Shown here: piece after piece, positions 6,076 to 13,214 of the stretch
Numbering within the stretch: the stretch's first letter is position 1
Layout of the letters: each line of letters starts with the position of its first letter
Assembly (NCBI GenBank): GCA_964568355.1
Contig: CAZMRK010000136.1
Span: forward strand, 1-16,709
Origin: JAJPJX01 sp964568355
Lineage (GTDB): Bacteria; Acidobacteriota; Terriglobia; Bryobacterales; Bryobacteraceae
Direction of reading: 5' to 3'
Length of the DNA: 16,709 bases
Position numbers and translations under genes: made by a program
The notes under the pieces: generated by a model
Database searches by the model: none
The model's input: the letters and a program-made list of their open reading frames with translations, nothing else
Told to the model about the DNA's origin: nothing

Positions 6076-6324
6076 ATGATCCACCTCACGCGACTCAATC
6101 ATCTCCCGGTAGTGCTGAACTCGGACCTGATCGAGCATATCGACGTCACTCCGGACACCGTCATCAGTCTGACGACCGGCGAGAAGATCGTGGTACTGGA
6201 ATCTGTCGATCAGATTATCGAGCGAGTGATCGGCTTTCGCCGCCTGTTGTTTCGTGGGATGTGCGCACTGGCGGCCGGGAGCGAGGCCGAACCGGAAGAA
6301 AGGAAGCTGGGCCCGGCGGCATAG
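6076..6324 (+). CDS. flbD: FlbD/SwrD family flagellar protein
   Basis: 82 residues. The core 60 residues match the small FlbD family: MIHLTRLN at the start, the hydrophobic LNSDLIEHID segment, then VISLTTGEKIVVLESVDQII and the helix ending in FRR. The remaining 20 residues are a variable charged tail. In Bacillus the homologue SwrD raises motor power through the stators, and flbD very often lies directly before motA, as here (18-base gap). AGGAG at 6066-6070 sets the start. The protein should not be confused with the Caulobacter sigma-54 activator also called FlbD, which is much larger. Cytoplasmic or membrane-associated action is inferred, since no membrane segment is present. Confidence 0.85.
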   Translation: MIHLTRLNHLPVVLNSDLIEHIDVTPDTVISLTTGEKIVVLESVDQIIERVIGFRRLLFRGMCALAAGSEAEPEERKLGPAA

Positions 6325-6342
6325 AGGGCCAGGACATCGGCA

Positions 6343-7167
6343 ATGAGGTCCCGAGCAAGAGGCAGCCGCCTGGATATGGCGAGCGTGGCCGGTCTCGCAC
6401 TGGCCTGCGGAGGAATCCTGGGCGGTTTGATTCTGGAGGGAGGCAGGATCCAGGATGTCCGCCAGGTCACGGCCGCGCTCATCGTGCTGGGAGGCACTCT
6501 GGGAGCGGTGATGGTGACGACACCGACTGAGATCCTGGGAAGGGCGATCCGGCAGTTGCCGCAGGTGTTTTGGGAGAAGATCACCGACCCGGAGGGAGCC
6601 ATCGAGGAGATCCTCGCTTTCGCCACGAAGGCGCGGCGGGACGGCATCATGTCGCTCGAACAGGAGGCCGACCAGTTGGAGGATCCTTTTCTGCGCAAGG
6701 CCCTGAACCTGGCGGTGGACGGGACCGATCTGCACCAGTTGCGCAGGATGATGGAGTTGGAGATCTCCCTGGCGGATCAGCGGGGCGAGGCCGAAGCCAA
6801 AGTGTATGAAGCAGCCGGGGGGTACGCTCCCACGATCGGCATTATCGGAGCGGTGCTGGGGCTGATCCAGGTCATGAAGAACCTGTCCAACATCGACGAA
6901 GTGGGGCGCGGCATTGCGGTAGCGTTTGTGGCGACGGTCTATGGCGTAGGATCGGCCAATATTTTCTTTCTTCCGGCGGCGAACAAACTGCGGGCCCGGA
7001 GGCAACAGGAGATGCAGATCCGCGAACTGACTCTGGAAGGAGTCGTGGGTATCGTCGAAGGACTGAATCCCAAGCTGATCCGGCTCAAGCTGGAGGGCTA
7101 CGCCGCAGCCGGGGAAGAGCGCCGGAAAGCCGCCCGGGGAGGAAGGCCGGTGCACGCCGAGGCGTAA
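6343..7167 (+). CDS. motA: Flagellar stator protein MotA
   Basis: 274 residues with four hydrophobic segments, roughly residues 13-33, 42-60, 160-180 and 188-212. The cytoplasmic loop contains the ARRDGIMSLEQE stretch (about 97-108), which supplies the charged residues that face FliG. The two functionally important prolines are present: P163 in GGYAPTIGIIG and P211 in FFLPAANKL. The latter region ends in the KLRARR motif typical of MotA/PomA-type proteins. An alternative start at 6376 gives a protein beginning MASVAGLAL, closer to the family's usual short N-terminus; the upstream ATG at 6343 adds eleven basic residues. MotA pairs with MotB, encoded four bases downstream, in the ion-conducting stator. 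Whether H+ or Na+ is used cannot be read confidently from the sequence. Confidence 0.93.
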   Translation: MRSRARGSRLDMASVAGLALACGGILGGLILEGGRIQDVRQVTAALIVLGGTLGAVMVTTPTEILGRAIRQLPQVFWEKITDPEGAIEEILAFATKARRDGIMSLEQEADQLEDPFLRKALNLAVDGTDLHQLRRMMELEISLADQRGEAEAKVYEAAGGYAPTIGIIGAVLGLIQVMKNLSNIDEVGRGIAVAFVATVYGVGSANIFFLPAANKLRARRQQEMQIRELTLEGVVGIVEGLNPKLIRLKLEGYAAAGEERRKAARGGRPVHAEA

Positions 7168-7171
7168 CCTC

Positions 7172-7990
7172 ATGGGCGGCCGCAGACCATCTCCGGAGCG
7201 TCCCAGTCATGAGCGATGGCTGGTCTCCTACGCCGATTTCATCACGCTCCTGTTCGCCTTTTTCGTGGTGATGTTCGCCAGCGCGCAAGCGGACAAGGCC
7301 AGGGCGCAGCAGGTCTCGGAATCCGTGCGCGAGGCACTGGAGCAAGGCGGGGTGATGGCGGTAGTGCACGATGTCCTGGGCGGAACACGGGACAAGACCG
7401 GCAAAGGCAACGCGCCGGTGCGCTGGCCGGCCACGGCGCGCAAGCCCCTGCCCGCCGATCCGGGCATGGTGGAGCTGCTGCCGTCCTTGCAGTATCTGAG
7501 CCAGGAGCTCGAAAAAGAGATTCAGGGCGGCAAGCTGCAGGTGCGGCTGGAGGCACGAGGCCTGGTGATCAGTCTTCGCGAGGCTACATTTTTCCCTTCC
7601 GGGGAGGACCGGATCGATCCGGCCACCTATCCCACCATCGGGAAGATCGCAGTGACGCTGCGCAGTCTGCCGAATCCCTTGCGGCTCGAAGGTCATACGG
7701 ATTCGGTGCCGATTCACACACCGCGTTTTCGCAGCAACTGGGACCTGTCGGCGGCGCGCGGGATCGCCATGCTGCAATTGCTGACGCAGCAATTCAAGAT
7801 TCCGGAGAAGCGCCTGGCGGTGGCGGGGTACGCCGACACGGCGCCGGTGGACTCCAATGAAACAGCCGAAGGCCGGGCGCACAACCGGCGTGTGGACCTG
7901 GTAATTCTCAATCAGCGCGCCCTGATCAGCGAACCTCCAAGCAGCGTTGCGGGAAACCAGCAGCCGGCCGAGCCGCCGTCAAAGAATTGA
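7172..7990 (+). CDS. motB: Flagellar stator protein MotB
   Basis: 272 residues. A single N-terminal membrane helix (about 16-38) carries the ion-binding aspartate D22 in SYADFITLLFAFFVVMF, equivalent to E. coli MotB D32. A periplasmic linker follows, then an OmpA/MotB peptidoglycan-binding domain from about residue 125 to 248 with LEGHTDSVPIHTPRFRSNWD, LSAARG and a final GRAHNRRVDLVIL. The last 20 residues are Pro/Ser-rich. It anchors the MotA5MotB2 stator to the cell wall. The ATG is four bases after the motA stop with GAGG upstream, so translation is probably coupled. The stop is followed by a hairpin near 8004-8026 and a separate fliW unit. Confidence 0.93.
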   Translation: MGGRRPSPERPSHERWLVSYADFITLLFAFFVVMFASAQADKARAQQVSESVREALEQGGVMAVVHDVLGGTRDKTGKGNAPVRWPATARKPLPADPGMVELLPSLQYLSQELEKEIQGGKLQVRLEARGLVISLREATFFPSGEDRIDPATYPTIGKIAVTLRSLPNPLRLEGHTDSVPIHTPRFRSNWDLSAARGIAMLQLLTQQFKIPEKRLAVAGYADTAPVDSNETAEGRAHNRRVDLVILNQRALISEPPSSVAGNQQPAEPPSKN

Positions 7991-8003
7991 CGGTGTTTCC
8001 TTT

Positions 8004-8026
8004 CTGACGGCACGCCGTGCCGGCAG
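8004..8026 (+). other. Hairpin between motB and fliW
   Basis: CGGCAC (8008-8013) pairs with GTGCCG (8017-8022) around a GCC loop. The stem is extended by CTG (8004-8006) and CAG (8024-8026) across one mismatch. No T-run follows, so intrinsic termination is not assured. It could end the flbD-motA-motB transcript with Rho or protect its 3' end. Confidence 0.4.
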
Positions 8027-8062
8027 GTCTGGTGAAAGTGTTGTTCTTCAGAGATTTTCCGG

Positions 8063-8078
8063 CGGCATGCAGATTGCT
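8063..8078 (+). promoter_or_regulatory. Possible sigma-54-like promoter of fliW
   Basis: CGGCATGCAGATTGCT has GG and GC exactly ten bases apart, a full TTGCT -12 element and GGCA at -24 (sigma-54 consensus TGGCACG-N4-TTGCW). The predicted start near 8089 would leave only about ten bases before the fliW ATG, and would cut into the GGGAGG ribosome site at 8088-8093, which weakens the case. Confidence 0.3.
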
Positions 8079-8098
8079 CTCAGGAACGGGAGGTCTTT

Positions 8099-8545
8099 AT
8101 GCCGGAGTGTCAAACCAAATTTCACGATCGCATGGTCTACGAGGAGGATGCCGTCTTTCATTTTCCGCACGGGCTGCCGGGGTTTGAAGAGGAGACCCGC
8201 TTTCTACCCATTGAACAACCGTACACCCGGCCCATCCTGTTTCTGCAAAGCCTGCGGCAAAGCGGGCTTTGCTTCATTACGCTGCCGGTGCGCGTGGTGG
8301 ACCCGGAATACCGGCTGGCGGTTCCTCCCGAAGACCTGGACCTGCTGGAACTGCCTCTGCATCGCCAGCCGAAGGTGGGAAGCGAGGTTCTGTGCCTGAC
8401 GATTCTGACCATCCGTCCGGGTGAGCCGACCACAGCCAACCTGCTGGCTCCGGTGGTGGTGCATCTAGGCAGCCGGCGGGCAGTCCAAGCGGTAAGTGCC
8501 GAACCGGCTTATTCGTCTCAATTCCCGCTGTCGACGGACAATTGA
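8099..8545 (+). CDS. fliW: Flagellar assembly factor FliW
   Basis: 148 residues, normal for the family (about 130-160). Characteristic text includes VFHFPHGLPGFEEETRFLPI near residues 19-38, PILFLQSL near 45-52, the central Pro-Glu-Tyr segment (VVDPEYRL), and the C-terminal TANLLAPVVVHLGSRRAVQA block. FliW binds the flagellin C-terminus and, when free, binds CsrA and relieves CsrA repression of flagellin mRNA. It therefore acts as a homeostatic sensor. GGGAGG at 8088-8093 sets the start. The gene usually sits beside csrA; here the next gene is fliD and no csrA is visible in the window. Confidence 0.92.
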   Translation: MPECQTKFHDRMVYEEDAVFHFPHGLPGFEEETRFLPIEQPYTRPILFLQSLRQSGLCFITLPVRVVDPEYRLAVPPEDLDLLELPLHRQPKVGSEVLCLTILTIRPGEPTTANLLAPVVVHLGSRRAVQAVSAEPAYSSQFPLSTDN

Positions 8546-8578
8546 GCAGGCATCCGTCTCCTCGGCGACAGCAAACCT

Positions 8579-8586
8579 GCCGATAA
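8579..8586 (+). promoter_or_regulatory. Sigma-28-type -10 element upstream of fliD
   Basis: A perfect GCCGATAA lies at 8579-8586, nine bases before the fliD ribosome site (AGGAG, 8595-8599). No good TAAA-like -35 is seen 15-16 bases upstream (TCCT at 8559-8562). fliD is a late sigma-28 gene in many bacteria, which makes the element plausible despite the poor -35. Confidence 0.5.
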
Positions 8587-8607
8587 GGCTATTCAGGAGC
8601 GACCGAG

Positions 8608-9984
8608 ATGAGTACGAGCAGCCTCACACCCTTGAAATTCACCGGCATCAGTCAGTTTTCCAGCGACTTCCAAACCATTCTGTCCAGGGCTGTGTCGATC
8701 GCCAGCATTCCGGTCACGAGTTTACAGAACCAGCAGGCGGATATACTCCAGAAGAAGCAACTGACCACCGATCTGAGCACCGCAATTAGCAGTCTGGCTT
8801 CCAGTATCTCTTCGTTAGGTGCGCTGGGTGCCAGCGGCTCGCTCGCGACGACCAGTTCGAACTCCACCAAAGTGGAGGTATTGAGCAGCGCCAGCGCGGC
8901 GGGGACATACCACATCACGCAGATCACCTCAGTGGCCAAAGCCGCTGCGGAGACCTCTCTGACCGGCTACGCCACGGCTGATTCCACGCCAGTCTCTTCC
9001 AGCCCCGACGGAACGGTCCAACTGATCTTCGGCGATCAGACTTACGACCTCTCGCTCGGATCCAACAATAGCCTGACCGGCCTGCGGGATGCGATCAACA
9101 AGCTGGATGCCGGCGTGACCGCAACCATTCTGAAGACGGGGACCGGAGCCAATCCTTATTACCTTTCCGTGGCTGCCGCCAATACGGGGACAACGACTTT
9201 GCGATTGGTGGACGATCCCGACGGCACCGCGCAAGCTCTCCTGACCAGCCAGAATCAGGGTGCCGACGCGGCTTTTCTGCTCAACGGCGTGCAGGTCCAG
9301 CAGCACAGCAATCTGATCAACACGGTGGTGCCCGGCCTTTCCTTCGCCATCCTGGAGAAAACCGATGCGAATGAAACCATCACGCTCTCGACTGCTCCGG
9401 ACCGGTCCAAGATTGCCGCGGCACTTCAGGATCTTGCCACGCAATACAATGCCGTAGCGGCGAAGGTCAACGCACAGATCGGGACCAATGCCGGCTTGCT
9501 CAGCGGTGACCCGCTGATCCGGACCGTACAGAACGACTTGCGTCAACTGGTCCAATACCAGGGTTCGGGCACGATTCAGAGCCTGGCAGATTTAGGCATC
9601 GAGTTGAGCAATACCGGACAGATGTCCTTCCACTCGGACGCCTTCGATGCGCTGTCCGATAGCAATATCTCAAGCGCGCTCTCGTTTCTGGGCTCGACGT
9701 CCACAGGATTCGGCGCACTGGCCGGCAAATTCACCGAGGTCAGCGATCCAATCAAGGGGCTGATCAAGATCCAGCAGGATCAATACGATGTCACCGATCA
9801 GCGGCTGACCGATCAGATCAACACGCTGACCGAGCGGATCAATGTGATGCAAACGAGTCTTTCGGCGAAGCTGGAGCAGGCCGATTCGCTGCTGGCACAG
9901 TTACAGTCGCAACAATCCATTCTGGACTCCAGCATTCAGGCACTCAACTACACCGTCTACGGAAGGAAGACCGACGAGAACTAG
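8608..9984 (+). CDS. fliD: Flagellar filament cap protein FliD (HAP2)
   Basis: 458 residues, similar to the usual length (about 470). The N-terminal 110 residues match the FliD N domain: a Gly-x-x-Ser-x-Phe start (FTGISQFSSDF), then a helix with IPVTSLQNQQADILQKKQLT. Residues 110-300 are beta-rich, Ser/Thr-rich and include repeated short strands (AGTYHITQITSVAKAA; LRDAINKLDAGVTATI). The C-terminal 100 residues are helical and coiled-coil-like: DQYDVTDQRLTDQINTLTER and a final QQSILDSSIQALNYTVYG. FliD forms the pentamer cap over which flagellin polymerises. It is followed after two bases by a small helical gene likely encoding its chaperone, and is preceded by a sigma-28-type element. Confidence 0.93.
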   Translation: MSTSSLTPLKFTGISQFSSDFQTILSRAVSIASIPVTSLQNQQADILQKKQLTTDLSTAISSLASSISSLGALGASGSLATTSSNSTKVEVLSSASAAGTYHITQITSVAKAAAETSLTGYATADSTPVSSSPDGTVQLIFGDQTYDLSLGSNNSLTGLRDAINKLDAGVTATILKTGTGANPYYLSVAAANTGTTTLRLVDDPDGTAQALLTSQNQGADAAFLLNGVQVQQHSNLINTVVPGLSFAILEKTDANETITLSTAPDRSKIAAALQDLATQYNAVAAKVNAQIGTNAGLLSGDPLIRTVQNDLRQLVQYQGSGTIQSLADLGIELSNTGQMSFHSDAFDALSDSNISSALSFLGSTSTGFGALAGKFTEVSDPIKGLIKIQQDQYDVTDQRLTDQINTLTERINVMQTSLSAKLEQADSLLAQLQSQQSILDSSIQALNYTVYGRKTDEN

Positions 9985-9986
9985 CC

Positions 9987-10319
9987 GTGCCGCTTGAGCC
10001 CTTGATTTCGCATCTCGAACAAGTGAACCAGCGGTTGATCGCGGCCGACCCGGAGGACCATCCGGCGATTCGGGAGATCCTGGAACGTCGCGCCGCCGCG
10101 ATTGAGCAGCTCCGCTCTTTGCTGGAAGCAGCGCCCCGGCAGTTGCTGCCGCGGCTGGAGCAAATATTCCGGGACGGGCAGACAGCCCTGGCGCGGCTTC
10201 ACTCTTATCGAGCGGGGCTGCACGCCCAGTGGGACAGCCAGAACTGCGATGCCCAGTGGCTTCGGGAGACAGGACACTTCCGGCGCCAGCCCGCTCACTC
10301 GGTTGACTGCAAGGGATAA
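9987..10319 (+). CDS. Small helical protein, possibly a FliT-like chaperone
   Basis: 110 residues from a GTG start two bases after the fliD stop; GAGAA at 9976-9980 precedes it. The protein is helical and charged, with regular Leu spacing: EPLISHLEQVNQRLIAADP, EILERRAAAIEQLRSLLEA, and LPRLEQIFRDGQTALARLHS. It has no membrane segment. Position directly after fliD and before a terminator, with size near 100-120 residues, matches FliT, which chaperones FliD. Sequence identity to FliT is not evident to me, and FliS (which has a recognisable Tyr/Gln N-terminal motif) is excluded. I therefore leave the symbol empty; an unknown flagellar accessory protein is the alternative. Confidence 0.55.
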   Translation: MPLEPLISHLEQVNQRLIAADPEDHPAIREILERRAAAIEQLRSLLEAAPRQLLPRLEQIFRDGQTALARLHSYRAGLHAQWDSQNCDAQWLRETGHFRRQPAHSVDCKG

Positions 10320-10340
10320 TCCCCCGTCCTCGGAACTTGG

Positions 10341-10376
10341 CCGGCTGTCAGGTTTTTGACGGCCGGTTTTCTTTTT
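10341..10376 (+). terminator. Rho-independent terminator after the fliW-fliD unit
   Basis: CCGGCTGTCA (10341-10350) pairs with TGACGGCCGG (10357-10366) over ten positions, one of them a G-T wobble, around a six-base loop GGTTTT. It is followed by TTTTCTTTTT (10367-10376). This is a textbook intrinsic terminator separating the fliD unit from the flgB operon. Confidence 0.9.
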
Positions 10377-10448
10377 GACGCTTCTGTCTCCGAAAATCTC
10401 TGAAAACCGGCAAGCGAGCGTGGAAGTTGTGTTGCATGGAGAACAGAG

Positions 10449-10790
10449 ATGATGCTGGATCGAATTGCCGGTACCCTGGAACGATACATGGACCTGCTCG
10501 GCGTCCGCCAGAAGCTGTCGGCTTCCAACATCGCCAACGCCGACACGCCCGGATACAAGACTCTGGATATCGATTTTCAGGAAGAGTTTCGCCAGGCGCT
10601 CGCCAACGTACGGCCGCAGCCGATTGAAGTAGCAAATCTCACGACCCGCAATGACGGTAACAACGTCAGCCTGGACCGGGAGGCGCAGCTTCTGGCGGAA
10701 AATGCGCTGCGGTTCAATGCCGCTTCGAATCTGCTGCGATCGCAAATCCGCATGGTACGATCCGCCATCCAGGAAGGAAAGAACGGATGA
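10449..10790 (+). CDS. flgB: Flagellar proximal rod protein FlgB
   Basis: 113 residues. The N-terminal flagellar-axial signature is complete: LSASNIANADTPGYKTLDIDF (around residues 24-44). A helical C-terminus follows, beginning near LLAENALRFNAASNLLRSQIRMVRSAI. FlgB forms the innermost rod on the MS ring and is exported by the type III apparatus. The start has tandem ATG codons (10449, 10452) with GGAGAA at 10438-10443. It is the first gene of the flgB-flgC-fliE-fliF-fliG-fliH-fliI-fliJ operon and overlaps flgC by four bases (ATGA). It is shorter than E. coli FlgB (138), as is common outside enterics. Confidence 0.92.
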   Translation: MMLDRIAGTLERYMDLLGVRQKLSASNIANADTPGYKTLDIDFQEEFRQALANVRPQPIEVANLTTRNDGNNVSLDREAQLLAENALRFNAASNLLRSQIRMVRSAIQEGKNG

Positions 10791-11221
10791 GTCTGTTTAC
10801 CGCCATTGGCGTGAGCGCATCGGGAATGGCAGCCCAGCGAACGCGGGCTGAACTGCTGGTAGAGAACCTGGCCAACGCCGAAACCACGCGCACTCCGGAA
10901 GGAGGGCCGTACCGGCGCAAAGATGCCGTCTTCGAAAGCGATCCGCTGCCCGGTCCTTTCGCTTCGCTGCTGGAGGAGCAGGCTCCGCAGGCGGCCGGCG
11001 TACACGTCTCGGAGATCGTCGTCGACGGGCGGGATCCCGAGATGCGCTACCTGCCGGGGCACCCGGACGCCGACGCCAATGGGTATGTGGCCTTCCCCCG
11101 CATCAACCCAGCGGAAGACATGGTGGACCTGATGGGCGCCTCGCGCGGCTATCAGGCGAATGTCGCCGCGATCTCGGCGGTGAAAGATATGATTCAGCGA
11201 TCGATTGATCTGCTGCGTTAA
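10787..11221 (+). CDS. flgC: Flagellar proximal rod protein FlgC
   Basis: 144 residues. It begins SLFTAIGVSASGMAAQRTRA, followed by the family's LVENLANAETTRTPEGGPYRRK (around residues 22-43). The C-terminus has the axial-protein ending VDLMGASRGYQANVAAISAVK followed by a helix to DLLR. FlgC is a proximal rod subunit between FlgB and FlgF/G. Translation is coupled to flgB through an ATGA overlap. Length is typical (about 135-150). Confidence 0.93.
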   Translation: MSLFTAIGVSASGMAAQRTRAELLVENLANAETTRTPEGGPYRRKDAVFESDPLPGPFASLLEEQAPQAAGVHVSEIVVDGRDPEMRYLPGHPDADANGYVAFPRINPAEDMVDLMGASRGYQANVAAISAVKDMIQRSIDLLR

Positions 11222-11235
11222 CCGGGAGATATCTC

Positions 11236-11544
11236 ATGCCTATTTCTTCGATTTCCACCCTACTTTCTTCGAGCGGCCCGCAGCTTTCTTCCAGCAGCGC
11301 ACAACCCACGTCGGCAGCAGGATCCGGAGAGTTTCGCAGCGCGCTCGAAGGCGCCATTCAGGCGGTCGAGAGGCCGCGGCAGGATGCGGCGCAGGCCGTG
11401 CAGGCCTTTCTCAGCGGCGAAAGCGAGGAATTGCATACCGCCGCCCTGGCTACGCAGCGCGCGGAGCTGGCACTCGAATTCGGTCTCCAGGTACGCAGTA
11501 AGGTGGTTCAGGCCTATCAGGAGATCATGCGAATGCCGATGTAG
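11236..11544 (+). CDS. fliE: Rod-MS ring adapter FliE
   Basis: 102 residues, normal for FliE. The N-terminal third is Ser-rich. The family helix is seen from about residue 30: FRSALEGAIQAVERPRQDAA, then QAFLSGESEELHTAALATQ and the ending LEFGLQVRSKVVQAYQEIMR with MPM. FliE connects the MS ring (FliF) to the proximal rod and is among the first export substrates. GGGAG at 11224-11228 sets the start. Position between flgC and fliF is the usual one. Confidence 0.92.
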   Translation: MPISSISTLLSSSGPQLSSSSAQPTSAAGSGEFRSALEGAIQAVERPRQDAAQAVQAFLSGESEELHTAALATQRAELALEFGLQVRSKVVQAYQEIMRMPM

Positions 11545-11576
11545 TGGGTGGCGGGTCGAGATTCCGCTGATTGCTC

Positions 11577-13208
11577 ATGGATCAACTGAAGAAACTCCTG
11601 GCCAGCCTGTCGCTGCGGCAACGCCTCATCATCGTTGCAGCGGTCCTGCTCGCGGCCGGCGGAATCTGGGCATTGACGAGTCTGCGGCGCGAGGGCGATT
11701 TCCGGCCGTTATACAAGTCCATGACTCCGGAGGACGCCGGGGCCGTGGTGCAGAAGCTCAAGGAGAGCGGTGTCCCGTACCGCCTGTTGGAAAATGCCGC
11801 CACGGTGCTGGTGCCGGCGGCGAAGGTCGCCGAAGCCCGCCTGGAACTGGCCGCCCTGGGCCTGCCCAAGAGCGGACGGATTGGCTTCGAGCTGTTCGAC
11901 AAGACCAATCTGGGGGCCACGGAGTTTGTCGAGCACATCAATTATCAGCGCGCCCTGGAGGGGGAACTGGAGCGGTCCGTCATGGCCCTGGCTGCGGTGG
12001 AGCAGGCGCGGGTCCATGTTACGTTTCCCAAAGACTCGGTGTTTCTGGACTCGGCCCAGCCGGGCAAGGCAAGTGTCATGCTACGGCTGCACGCGGGAGA
12101 GCGGCTACTGCCACAGAATATCGTCGCCATCGAACGCCTGGTGGCCAGCGCAGTGGAGGGGCTGACACCGGAAGGCGTGTCGGTTCTGGACATGCACGGC
12201 AACCTGCTCAGCAATCCTCGCAAAACCAACCCGGATGGTGCCCAGCCTCCCGAGGAGTTCCTGGAGATGCAGCGGCACATCGAGCGTGACCTGGTGGCAA
12301 AAGTCAACAACACGCTGGAACCGCTGCTCGGCCCGGACCGCTTCCGCGCGGCCGTTTCGGTGGAATGCGACTGGAACCGCGGGGAGCAGAGCGAAGAGAC
12401 TTATGATCCCGCCCGCGAGGCGATCCTGACATCGCAGAAGTCCGAAGATACCGGCGTCGCGGGAGGGGCGTCGGGGATACCGGGAACCGCATCCAACCTC
12501 CCGCGCCCCACGTCCCGGCCGGCCTCTACGACGACCAATCTCAGCCGCCGCTCGGAGAACATCACCTACCAGCCCAGCCGCATGATCAAGAAGACCATGC
12601 TGGCCCAGGGAAATATCAAACGCCTTTCCGTTTCCGTCCTGGTGGATCAGGAGGCGCGCTGGGAAGGACAAGGGCGGTCGGCACGTCGCGTCATGATCCC
12701 GCCCAGTCCGGAGACGCTCAAAGCAATTCGCGACGTGGTGGCCGGCGCCACCGGGTTGAACGCGACGCGGGGTGACCAGGTGATCGTGGAGTCGCTACCG
12801 TTCGAGACGACCGTGCGTCCGAACCGGCCCGAGGGCCCGCCACCTCCGCCGGCGCCGTGGTGGAAGCAAAACCCGCGGCTGATGATTCTGGCCGGGCTCG
12901 GACTCGCGATGATTCTGGCGCTGGTGGGCGGCGCTTTGTTCCTGATGCTGCGAAACCGTCCGCAGCCGAAGGCCGATGTCGAGGCCGCCCCTCAGCTCGA
13001 GGCGGCGGAACCTTTGGATACCCGCCAACTCGAGGGTGCGGAGCCGGAGGGTCAGGCAACGGAAACTCTCGAGGAGGCCGCGCCTACACTTGAGCTACCG
13101 GAGGTCAAAGTCACCCGCGCCGATTTGCTCAAGCAGCAACTCTTGGAAGTGATCAAGAAAGAACCGGAGATGGCTGCCAAGACTTTGAGAAGCTGGCTGG
13201 AGGAATAA
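11577..13208 (+). CDS. fliF: MS-ring protein FliF
   Basis: 543 residues from the ATG at 11577; a TTG two codons earlier is possible, but homologues start Met-Asn/Asp-Gln-Leu. TM1 is at about residues 17-34 and TM2 at about 435-458 after a Pro-rich stretch (PPPPPAPWW). Between them lie the ring-building motifs, including FELFDKTNLGATEFVEHINY and QRALEGELERSV (roughly 104-134). The C-terminal tail ends LKQQLLEVIKKEPEMAAKTL and SWLEE, the segment that binds FliG. FliF forms the membrane MS ring that nucleates the motor. No strong Shine-Dalgarno is seen. The stop is six bases before the fliG ATG, so coupling is likely. Confidence 0.95.
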   Translation: MDQLKKLLASLSLRQRLIIVAAVLLAAGGIWALTSLRREGDFRPLYKSMTPEDAGAVVQKLKESGVPYRLLENAATVLVPAAKVAEARLELAALGLPKSGRIGFELFDKTNLGATEFVEHINYQRALEGELERSVMALAAVEQARVHVTFPKDSVFLDSAQPGKASVMLRLHAGERLLPQNIVAIERLVASAVEGLTPEGVSVLDMHGNLLSNPRKTNPDGAQPPEEFLEMQRHIERDLVAKVNNTLEPLLGPDRFRAAVSVECDWNRGEQSEETYDPAREAILTSQKSEDTGVAGGASGIPGTASNLPRPTSRPASTTTNLSRRSENITYQPSRMIKKTMLAQGNIKRLSVSVLVDQEARWEGQGRSARRVMIPPSPETLKAIRDVVAGATGLNATRGDQVIVESLPFETTVRPNRPEGPPPPPAPWWKQNPRLMILAGLGLAMILALVGGALFLMLRNRPQPKADVEAAPQLEAAEPLDTRQLEGAEPEGQATETLEEAAPTLELPEVKVTRADLLKQQLLEVIKKEPEMAAKTLRSWLEE

Positions 13209-13214
13209 GGAACC

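Noticed and set aside
5473..7173. Very long minus-strand open frame (566 codons) across flbD and motA
   Set aside because: It lies opposite well-supported flbD and motA, has Pro/Arg/His-rich text typical of the reverse strand of G/C-ending codons, and shows no recognisable domain.
10421..10436. TGG-N9-TTGCA resembling a sigma-54 promoter before flgB
   Set aside because: The GG-GC spacing is correct, but the predicted start would fall at the flgB ATG and after its ribosome site, leaving no leader.
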